A stretch of DNA of 64,000 bases, from the NCBI GenBank assembly GCA_947471745.1, contig CANJKZ010000425.1, forward strand, positions 910,501 to 974,500, in the 5' to 3' direction. Positions 27,001-35,708 of this stretch are shown in pieces. Position numbers and translations under genes: made by a program. Every line of letters starts with the position of its first letter. Positions within the stretch are counted from its first letter, which is position 1. The DNA is from Closterium sp. Naga37s-1. Its lineage: Eukaryota; Streptophyta; Zygnematophyceae; Desmidiales; Closteriaceae. The notes under the pieces are model-generated. The model was not told the origin of the DNA. It made no database searches and saw nothing but the letters and a program-made list of their open reading frames with translations.

Positions 27001-30000
27001 GGTAGTTTGTGGGCGCCACGGATGGGGTAGTTTGTGGGGGCGCCAAGGATGGGGTAGTTTGTGGGGCGCCAAGGATGGGGTAGTTTGTGGGGCGCCACGG
27101 ATGGGGTAGTTTGTGGGGCGCCAAGGATGGGGTAGTTTGTGGGGCGCCACGGATGGGGTAGTTTGTGGGGCGCCACGGATGGGGTAGTTTGTGGGGCGCC
27201 ACGGATGGGGTAGTTTTGTGGGGCGCCAAGGATGGGGTAGTTTGTTGGGGCGCCACGGATGGGGTAGTTTGTGGGGGCGCCAAGGATGGGGTAGTTGTGG
27301 GGGCGACCAAGGATGGGGTAGTTTTGTGGGGCGCCACGGATGGGGTAGTTTGATGGGGCGCCCAAGGATGGGGGTAGTATTTGTGGGATGGCGCCAAGGA
27401 TGGGGTAGTTTGTGGGGGCGCCACGGATGGGGGTAGTTTGTGGGGGGTGCGCCAAGGATGGGGTAGTTTGTGGGGCGCCACGGATGGGGTAGTTTGTGGG
27501 GCGCCACGGATGGGGTAGTTTGTGGGGGCGCCACGGATGGGGTAGTTTGTGGGGCGCAAGGATGGGGTAGTTTGTGGGGGCGCCAAGGATGGGGTAGTTT
27601 GTGGGGCGCCAAGGATGGGGTAGTTTGTGGTGCGGCCAAGGATGGGGTAGTTTGTGGGGCGCCACGGATGGGGTAGTTTGTGGGCGCCACGGATGGGGTA
27701 GGTTTTGGGTGTGGGCGCCAAGGATGGGGGTAGTTTGTGGGGCGCCAAGGATGGGGTAGTTTGTGGGGCGCCACGGATGGGGTAGTTTGTGGGGCGCCAA
27801 GGATGGGGTAAGTTTGTGGGGCGCCAAGGATGGGGTAGTTTGTGGGGCCGCCAAGGATGGGGTAGTTTGTGGGGCGCCAAGGATGGGTTGTGCCAAAGGA
27901 TGTAGTTGTGGGGCGCCACGGATGGGGTAGTTTGTGGGGCGCCACGGATGGGGTAGTTTGTGGGCGCCACGGATGGGGTAGTTTGTGGGGCGCCACGGAT
28001 GGGGTAGTTTGTGGGGCGCCAAGGATGGGTAGTTTTGTGGGGCGCCACGGATGGGTAGTTTGTGGGGCGCCACGGATGGGGTAGTTTGTGGGGCGCCAAG
28101 GATGGGGTAGTTTGTGGGGCGCCACGGATGGGGTAGTTTGTGGGGGCGCCACGGATGGGGTAGTTTGTGGGGGGCGCCACGGATGGGGTAGTTTGTGGGG
28201 CGCCAAGGATGGGGTAGTTTGTGGGGCGCCACGGATGGGGTAGTTTGTGGGGCGCCACGGATGGGGTAGTTTGTGGGGCGCCAAGGATGGGGTAGTTTGT
28301 GGGGCGCCAAGGATGGGGTAGTTTGTGGGGCGCCACGGATGGGGTAGTTTGTGGGGCGCCAAGGATGGGGTAGTTTGTGGGGCGCCAAGGATGGGGTAGT
28401 TTGTGGGGCGCCACGGATGGGGTAGTTTGTGGGGCGCCAAGGATGGGGTAGTTTGTGGGGCGCCACGGATGGGGTAGTTTGTGGGGCGCCACGGATGGGG
28501 TAGTTTGTGGGGCGCCACGGATGGGGTAGTTTGTGGGGCGCCAAGGATGGGGTAGTTTGTGGGGCGCCAAGGATGGGGTAGTTTGTGGGGCGCCAAGGAT
28601 GGGGTAGTTTGTGGGGCGCCAAGGATGGGGTAGTTTGTGGGGCGCCACGGATGGGGTAGTTTGTGGGGCGCCACGGATGGGGTAGTTTGTGGGGCGCCAC
28701 GGATGGGGTAGTTTGTGGGGCGCCAAGGATGGGGTAGTTTGTGGGGCGCCACGGATGGGGTAGTTTGTGGGGCGCCACGGATGGGGTAGTTTGTGGGGCG
28801 CCAAGGATGGGGTAGTTTGTGGGGCGCCAAGGATGGGGTAGTTTGTGGGGGCGCCACGGATGGGGTAGTTTGTGGGGCGCCAAGGATGGGGGTAGTTTGT
28901 GGGGCGCCAAGGATGGGGTAGTTTGTGGGCGCCAAGGATGGGGGTAGTTTGTGGGGCGCCACGGATGGGGTAGTTTGTGGGGCGCCACGGATGGGGTAGT
29001 TTGTGGGGCGCCACGGATGGGGTAGTTTGTGGGGCGCCAAGGATGGGGTAGTTTGTGGGGGCGCCAAGGATGGGGTAGTTTGTGGGGCGCCAAGGATGGG
29101 GTAGTTTGTGGGGCGCCAAGGATGGGGTAGTTTGTGGGGCGCCAAGGATGGGGTAGTTTGTGGGGCGCCACGGATGGGGTAGTTTGTGGGGCGCCACGGA
29201 TGGGGTAGTTTGTGGGGCGCCACGGATGGGGTAGTTTGTGGGGCGCCACGGATGGGGTAGTTTGTGGGGCGCCAAGGATGGGGTAGTTTGTGGGGCGCCA
29301 CGGATGGGGGTAGTTTGTGGGGCGCCAAGGATGGGGTAGTTTGTGGGGCGCCACGGATGGGGTAGTTTGTGGGGCGCCACGGATGGGGTAGTTTGTGGGG
29401 CGCCAAGGATGGGGTAGTTTGTGGGGCGCCACGGATGGGGTAGTTTGTGGGGCGCCAAGGATGGGGTAGTTTGTGGGGCGCCACGGATGGGGTAGTTTGT
29501 GGGGCGCCAAGGATGGGGTAGTTTGTGTGGCGCCACGGATGGGGTAGTTTGTGGGGCGCCAAGGATGGGGTAGTTTGTGGGGCGCCAAGGATGGGGTAGT
29601 TTGTGGGGCGCCACGGATGGGGTAGTTTGTGGGGCGCCAAGGATGGGGTAGTTTGTGGGGCGCCAAGGATGGGGTAGTTTGTGGGGCGCCACGGATGGGG
29701 TAGTTTGTGGGGCGCCAAGGATGGGGTAGTTTGTGGGGCGCCAAGGATGGGGTAGTTTGTGGGGCGCCACGGATGGGGTAGTTTGTGGGGCGCCAAGGAT
29801 GGGGGTAGTTTGTGGGGCGCCACGGATGGGGTAGTTTGTGGGGCGCCACGGATGGGGTAGTTTGTGGGGCGCCACGGATGGGGTAGTTTGTGGGGCGCCA
29901 AGGATGGGGTAGTTTGTGGGGCGCCAAGGATGGGGTAGTTTGTGGGGCGCCAAGGATGGGGTAGTTTGTGGGGCGCCAAGGATGGGGTAGTTTGTGGGGC

Positions 30001-33000
30001 GCCACGGATGGGGTAGTTTGTGGGGCGCCACGGATGGGGTAGTTTGTGGGGCGCCAAGGATGGGGTAGTTTGTGGGGCGCCAAGGATGGGGTAGTTTGTG
30101 GGGCGCCAAGGATGGGGTAGTTTGTGGGGCGCCAAGGATGGGGTAGTTTGTGGGGCGCCAAGGATGGGGTAGTTTGTGGGGCGCCAAGGATGGGGTAGTT
30201 TGTGGGGCGCCACGGATGGGGTAGTTTGTGGGGCGCCACGGATGGGGTAGTTTGTGGGGCGCCACGGATGGGGTAGTTTGTGGGGCGCCAAGGATGGGGT
30301 AGTTTGTGGGGCGCCAAGGATGGGGTAGTTTGTGGGGCGCCAAGGATGGGGTAGTTTGTGGGGCGCCAAGGATGGGGTAGTTTGTGGGGCGCCAAGGATG
30401 GGGTAGTTTGTGGGGCGCCACGGATGGGGTAGTTTGTGGGGCGCCACGGATGGGGTAGTTTGTGGGGCGCCACGGATGGGGTAGTTTGTGGGGCGCCACG
30501 GATGGGGTAGTTTGTGGGGCGCCAAGGATGGGGTAGTTTGTGGGGCGCCACGGATGGGGTAGTTTGTGGGGCGCCACGGATGGGGTAGTTTGTGGGGCGC
30601 CAAGGATGGGGTAGTTTGTGGGGCGCCACGGATGGGGTAGTTTGTGGGGCGCCACGGATGGGGTAGTTTGTGGGGCGCCACGGATGGGGTAGTTTGTGGG
30701 GCGCCAAGGATGGGGTAGTTTGTGGGGCGCCACGGATGGGGTAGTTTGTGGGGCGCCACGGATGGGGTAGTTTGTGGGCGCCACGGATGGGGTTAGTTTT
30801 GTGGGGCGCCAAGGATGGGGTAGTTTGTGGGGCGCCAAGGATGGGGTAGTTTGTGGGGCGCCAAGGATGGGGTAGTTTGTGGGGCGCCAAGGATGGGGTA
30901 GTTTGTGGGGCGCCAAGGATGGGGTAGTTTGTGGGGCGCCAAGGATGGGGTAGTTTGTGGGGCGCCACGGATGGGGTAGTTTTGTGGGGCGCCACGGATG
31001 GGGTAGTTTGTGGGACGCCACGGATGGGGTAGTTTGTGGGGCGCCACGGATGGGGTAGCTTGTGGGGCGCCAAGGATGGGGTAGTTTGTGGGGCGCCAAG
31101 GATGGGGTAGTTTGTGGGGCGCCAAGGATGGGGTAGTTTGTGGGGCGCCAAGGATGGGGTAGTTTGTGGGGCGCCAAGGATGGGGTAGTTTGTGGGGCGC
31201 CAAGGATGGGGTAGTTTGTGGGGCGCCAAGGATGGGGTAGTTTGTGGGGCGCCAAGGATGGGGTAGTTTGTGGGGCGCCAAGGATGGGGTAGTTTGTGGG
31301 GCGCCAAGGATGGGGTAGTTTGTGGGGCGCCACGGATGGGGTAGTTTGTGGGGCGCCAAGGATGGGGTAGTTTGTGGGGCGCCAAGGATGGGGTAGTTTG
31401 TGGGGCGCCAAGGATGGGGTAGTTTGTGGGGCGCCAAGGATGGGGTAGTTTGTGGGGCGCCAAGGATGGGGTAGTTTGTGGGGCGCCACGGATGGGGTAG
31501 TTTGTGGGGCGCCAAGGATGGGGTAGTTTGTGGGGCGCCACGGATGGGGTAGTTTGTGGGGCGCCACGGATGGGGTAGTTTGTGGGGCGCCACGGATGGG
31601 GTAGTTTGTGGGGCGCCACGGATGGGGTAGCTTGTGGGGCGCCAAGGATGGGGTAGTTTGTGGGGCGCCAAGGATGGGGTAGTTTGTGGGGCGCCAAGGA
31701 TGGGGTAGTTTGTGGGGCGCCAAGGATGGGGTAGTTTGTGGGGCGCCAAGGATGGGGTAGTTTGTGGGGCGCCAAGGATGGGGTAGTTTGTGGGGCGCCA
31801 AGGATGGGGTAGTTTGTGGGGCGCCATGGATGGGGTAGTTTGTGGGGCGCCACGGATGGGGTAGTTTGTGGGGCGCCAAGGATGGGGTAGTTTGTGGGGC
31901 GCCAAGGATGGGGTAGTTTGTGGGGCGCCACGGATGGGGTAGTTTGTGGGGCGCCAAGGATGGGGTAGTTTGTGGGGCGCCAAGGATGGGGTAGTTTGTG
32001 GGGCGCCAAGGATGTGGTAGTTTGTGGGGCGCCACGGATGGGGTAGTTTGTGGGGCGCCACGGATGGGGTAGTTTGTGGGGCGCCAAGGATGGGGTAGTT
32101 TGTGGGGCGCCAAGGATGGGGTAGTTTGTGGGGCGCCAAGGATGGGGTAGTTTGTGGGGCGCCACGGATGGGGTAGTTTGTGGGGCGCCACGGATGGGGT
32201 AGTTTGTGGGGCGCCAAGGATGGGGTAGTTTGTGGGGCGCCACGGATGGGGTAGTTTGTGGGGCGCCACGGATGGGGTAGTTTGTGGGGCGCCACGGATG
32301 GGGTAGTTTGTGGGGCGCCAAGGATGGGGTAGTTTGTGGGGCGCCACGGATGGGGTAGTTTGTGGGGCGCCACGGATGGGGTAGTTTGTGGGGCGCCACG
32401 GATGGGGTAGTTTGTGGGGCGCCAAGGATGGGGTAGTTTGTGGGGCGCCAAGGATGGGGTAGTTTGTGGGGCGCCAAGGATGGGGTAGTTTGTGGGGCGC
32501 CAAGGATGGGGTAGTTTGTGGGGCGCCAAGGATGGGGTAGTTTTTGGGGCGCCAAGGATGGGGTAGTTTGTGGGGCGCCAAGGATGGGGTAGTTTGTGGG
32601 GCGCCACGGATGGGGTAGTTTGTGGGGCGCCACGGATGGGGTAGTTTGTGGGACGCCACGGATGGGGTAGTTTGTGGGGCGCCACGGATGGGGTAGCTTG
32701 TGGGGCGCCAAGGATGGGGTAGTTTGTGGGGCGCCAAGGATGGGGTAGTTTGTGGGGCGCCAAGGATGGGGTAGTTTGTGGGGCGCCAAGGATGGGGTAG
32801 TTTGTGGGGCGCCAAGGATGGGGTAGTTTGTGGGGCGCCAAGGATGGGGTAGTTTGTGGGGCGCCAAGGATGGGGTAGTTTGTGGGGCGCCACGGATGGG
32901 GTAGTTTGTGGGGCGCCAAGGATGGGGTAGTTTGTGGGGCGCCACGGATGGGGTAGTTTGTGGGGCGCCACGGATGGGGTAGTTTGTGGGGCGCCACGGA

Positions 33001-33689
33001 TGGGGTAGTTTGTGGGGCGCCACGGATGGGGTAGCTTGTGGGGCGCCAAGGATGGGGTAGTTTGTGGGGCGCCAAGGATGGGGTAGTTTGTGGGGCGCCA
33101 AGGATGGGGTAGTTTGTGGGGCGCCAAGGATGGGGTAGTTTGTGGGGCGCCAAGGATGGGGTAGTTTGTGGGGCGCCAAGGATGGGGTAGTTTGTGGGGC
33201 GCCAAGGATGGGGTAGTTTGTGGGGCGCCAAGGATGGGGTAGTTTGTGGGGCGCCAAGGATGGGGTAGTTTGTGGGGCGCCAAGGATGGGGTAGTTTGTG
33301 GGGCGCCAAGGATGGGGTAGTTTGTGGGGCGCCAAGGATGGGGTAGTTTGTGGGGCGCCAAGGATGGGGTAGTTTGTGGGGCGCCAAGGATGGGGTAGTT
33401 TGTGGGGCGCCAAGGATGGGGTAGTTTGTGGGGCGCCAAGGATGGGGTAGTTTGTGGGGCGCCAAGGATGGGGTAGTTTGTGGGGCGCCAAGGATGGGGT
33501 AGTTTGTGGGGCGCCAAGGATGGGGTAGTTTGTGGGGCGCCAAGGATGGGGTAGTTTGTGGGGCGCCACGGATGGGGTAGTTTGTGGGGCGCCAAGGATG
33601 GGGTAGTTTGTGGGGCGCCACGGATGGGGTAGTTTGTGGGGCGCCACGGATGGGGTAGTTTGTGGGGCGCCACGGATGGGGTAGCTTGT
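1..33689. repeat. 26-bp megasatellite array, about 1,290 units
   Basis: Every line is a head-to-tail copy of one 26-bp unit: GGGGTAGTTTGTGGGG followed by CGCCA(C/A)GGAT. The C/A position is the main variant and both states are common and interspersed. Each unit carries the palindrome GGCGCC. Single-base indels in the G, T and C runs cluster in noisy blocks (about 2,040-2,600, 12,190-12,720, 17,310-19,780, 21,300-22,700 and 25,600-28,200), separated by kilobases of nearly perfect units. The minus strand of a perfect unit has no stop codon in any frame, and 26 is not a multiple of 3, so three units make a 26-codon period and spurious ORFs of thousands of codons appear. No gene or spacer is visible inside. 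The array runs off the left edge, so its true length is larger. Function is unknown; a heterochromatic or subtelomeric satellite is possible. Confidence 0.97.
30990..33689. repeat. Homogenised right-hand end of the satellite with higher-order repeats
   Basis: This part keeps perfect 26-bp register. A rare T-to-C variant (TAGCTTGTG) occurs at 31,059, 31,631, 32,697, 33,035 and 33,685; the gaps are 22, 41, 13 and 25 units exactly. A second rare variant, GGGACGCC, precedes two of these sites at 31,015 and 32,653, giving a 1,638-bp (63-unit) offset shared by both markers. A run of about 20 consecutive A-type units fills 33,047-33,548. This indicates recent block amplification rather than unit-by-unit drift. 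Confidence 0.85.
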
Positions 33690-33807
33690 GAGTGCCCGAG
33701 TGGCACATGCATGTGACATTACCATTACTCCATGTCTCTTCCCCTTCTCCAACTATCTCCTGTCTCCAATCGTCTCCTCTCTCCCACTCTTGCCCTCGCC
33801 TCGCGCC
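33690..33807. other. Satellite edge and short unique spacer
   Basis: The array stops abruptly after a C-type unit. The first unique bases form a small inverted repeat (GTGCC/GGCAC, 33,692-33,705), overlapped by CACATGCATGTG (33,704-33,715). The rest is pyrimidine-rich. No coding signal is seen. Confidence 0.6.
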
Positions 33808-34428
33808 CTTAGTTGCGGAAGACGCGTCTAGCGTCTTAGACGCGTCCGTCTAGACTCAGCGTCTAAGACGTTAGACGCTAGACTGTGCAGATTAGACGCA
33901 GTATTAGACGAAAACCCGGGCAGGCCTAAAACAAATGTTCGGGCAGACCAAAAAAAGTTCTATGGGGCATGGGGAGGGTGGGGGACATGCACCTATGTCA
34001 CAATGGATACTAGAAGACATGGTTGCGCGGTGGAAGTAGCTAAACCCTAAGGGTTTTCGAAATAGATTTGGAAGAAATGAAGGTAGGGGAGCACAAATGA
34101 GGGATTTGTGCTCCCCAACCTCTTGGTGGTTAGCCATAGAGGTTGGGTTTTCTAGATACCAAGCGGTGAAGTGTGGTTTGTGTTCAATTTTGGTTGGGGG
34201 GGATTCAAATTTGCTTGGGGGGCTGGTTTTTGTGGTCGAAATGGGTGGGAAGGGGTTCTAATGGCGCGAAATTGAATTTCGCGTCGAAATGGCGAATTTC
34301 AATTTCGGGCGCGCGATTTTTCTTTTCGGGCTGCCCGAAAAAGAATCGCTCAAGCATCTTGCGTCTAAAAGTGTGTCTTGCGTCTAGACGCTAGACGCAA
34401 GACGCGTCGAGCGTCTTCCGCAACTAAG
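33808..34428. mobile_element. Non-autonomous DNA transposon (MITE-like), 621 bp
   Basis: The two ends are inverted copies: the left end reads CTTAGTTGCGGAAGACGC and the right end is its reverse complement over the same 18 bases. The element is flanked by the direct repeat CTCGCGCC (33,800-33,807 and 34,429-34,436). It becomes 9 bp if the first C is counted as target, so a hAT-like (8 bp) or Mutator-like (9 bp) origin are both open. Subterminal DNA is full of TCTAGACGC-type short palindromes, and the interior has CGCGAAATT-G-AATTTCGCG. No transposase ORF is present. It lies inside the presumed ATP-citrate lyase gene, upstream of its penultimate exon. Confidence 0.75.
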
Positions 34429-34586
34429 CTCGCGCCCACCTATAGCACCCCGCTGTTAGTAAGAGCACCCACATCACAACCTTCCATCTGTCCTCTTTCG
34501 GTGCGCCCTCTCCCTCCATGTGCCCATTACGTTCATGCACTCACCATGTCCATTCCCCATATCCCTCCCATCCATCATCCCTCCAA

Positions 34587-34630
34587 CAGTAGAGGCAGCT
34601 CAAGGATGCCAGGGTGCGTATCTTTGTGTG
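34587..34630 (+). repeat. Partial upstream copy of ACLA penultimate exon (5' part)
   Basis: The sequence after ACAG matches the first about 40 bases of the exon at 34,690 (GAGGCAG-CAAGGATGCC-GTGCGTATCTT), then diverges into intron-like DNA. The acceptor AG is kept. A TAG near its start makes inclusion non-productive. Confidence 0.75.
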
Positions 34631-34689
34631 TGTCTCTTTACTCAACATGCCCATACCCCATATCCCACCCTCCCTTGTCACTCCACCAG

Positions 34690-35313
34690 GAGAGGCAGAT
34701 CAAGGATGCCAAAGTGCGTATCTTCGTGCGCCGTGGAGGGCCCAACTACCTCAAGGGGCTTGAGAAGATGCGTGAACTCGGCACCGAGATTGGCATCCCC
34801 ATCCAGGTGCGTGTGTGGAGCAAGAATGGCTTGATTTGAGATGTTTCGTAAAACAGGGCCCAACTACCTCAAGTGGCTGGAGAAGATGCGAGAGCTTGGT
34901 ACCGAGATTGGCATCCCCATCCAGGTGTGTGTGAAACGTAAATGGCGTAATCTTATGCGTCAAATTAACCGGCCCAACTCCCAGAAGGGGCTTGAAGATG
35001 CGGGCTGGGCACCGAGATTTGGAGATTGCATCCTGGTATGTGAAACAAAAAAACTGGACGATGCTTGCTTTTGCTAAGCCTCATGTGAAAGTGCATGTGA
35101 ATTGGCAAGGCCCTTCTTGTGCATGCAATTTGGCAAGGCCCTTCTTGTGCATGCATCCGTTCTCACTTAATGTTTTCCCACGGCTGCTGTTGCTTCTACC
35201 TCCCACCATTCATGTACTCCACGGGAGCACGTTTACAGGTGTATGGTCCTGAAGCCAGCATGACCTGCATCTGCAAGGAAGCAATTGATTACGTGGCCTC
35301 TGCTGCTGCCTGA
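34690..35313 (+). CDS. ACLA: ATP-citrate lyase alpha subunit, C-terminal exons only (partial)
   Basis: Two exons are supported: 34,690-34,806 (39 codons, preceded by CAG, followed by GTGCGT) and 35,239-35,313 (24 codons and TGA, preceded by TTTACAG). Joined in phase 0 they end with VRRGGPNYLKGLEKMREL, then IPIQVYGPEASMTCICKEAI. This matches the C-terminus of the plant-type ACL alpha subunit, which with ACLB cleaves cytosolic citrate to acetyl-CoA and oxaloacetate using ATP and CoA. All upstream exons (most of a protein usually near 420 residues) are absent from the window. The sequence upstream is a MITE and then the satellite, so either the satellite lies in an ACLA intron or this is a truncated copy. 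Fragmentary copies of the penultimate exon lie on both sides. Family call is firm; gene integrity is unknown. Confidence 0.8.
34856..35035 (+). repeat. Two partial downstream copies of ACLA penultimate exon (3' part)
   Basis: Copy 1 (34,856-34,924) repeats GGGCCCAACTACCTCAAG through to CATCCAG with the donor GTGTGTG intact. Copy 2 (34,971-35,035) is more decayed and has small deletions. Copy 1 after its CAG is 68 nt, so inclusion would shift the frame. Both lie in the intron between the two ACLA exons. Confidence 0.8.
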
Positions 35314-35533
35314 TTTTGATCTAAGGGCTGAATCATCTGTCTATATCGTGCATGCATACAGATATTGGTGGTGCATTTTTATGAAAGCTATGGAGATGCA
35401 GAAGCTTGTGCGTGGAAGCTTTGCCATAAAGGGCAAACGTGTGGGTGCTTCACTTACAGTCTGACCAGTAACAACAATCTGTGTTCTGGAAGACAGCGAG
35501 TAACTGTGTTCGTCATTTAAAAAAATTACACCG

Positions 35534-35607
35534 TGTCTGAACCCGGAATCGAACCGGAGACCTCCAATGTGTGAGACTGGCGTGATAACCGACTACACCA
35601 TCCACAC
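35534..35607 (-). tRNA. tRNA-Val(CAC)
   Basis: A 74-nt cloverleaf on the minus strand. The acceptor is GTGTGGA against TTCAGAC with one mismatch (position 3 to 70). The D arm is GTG/CAC, the anticodon stem CCAGT/ATTGG and the loop CTCACAC with anticodon CAC. The T arm is TCCGG-TTCGATT-CCGGG and the discriminator is A. A run of seven T lies just downstream on the minus strand, as expected for a Pol III terminator. It sits between ACLA and UTr1. The acceptor mismatch leaves open a decaying copy. Confidence 0.75.
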
Positions 35608-35708
35608 ATGTTAGCACTAATCCTGTAAGTTTTATCAACAAATTTGTACGACACCTCTCCACAACCTCGTCGTGACCTCCACAATCATCAAAGCATCGCT
35701 GATCAGCC

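Noticed and set aside
2018..28084. Short plus-strand ORFs of the MGRQGWGSLWGA type
   Set aside because: They are the satellite read in the other direction and end at the TAG present in each unit.
1..33689. CRISPR array
   Set aside because: Repeats are contiguous with no spacers, and the genes around are eukaryotic.
1..33689. Telomeric repeat
   Set aside because: The unit is 26 bp and does not contain TTTAGGG or TTTTAGGG; the array also ends in ordinary genic DNA.
289..33752. Giant minus-strand ORFs (up to 4,662 codons) encoding Pro-rich repeats
   Set aside because: The 26-bp unit lacks stop codons in all minus frames, and the ORFs shift frame freely at indels and overlap one another. They are a by-product of the satellite.
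34856..34924. Alternative cassette exon of ACLA
   Set aside because: After its CAG the segment is 68 nt and would shift the frame; it fits a partial duplication better.
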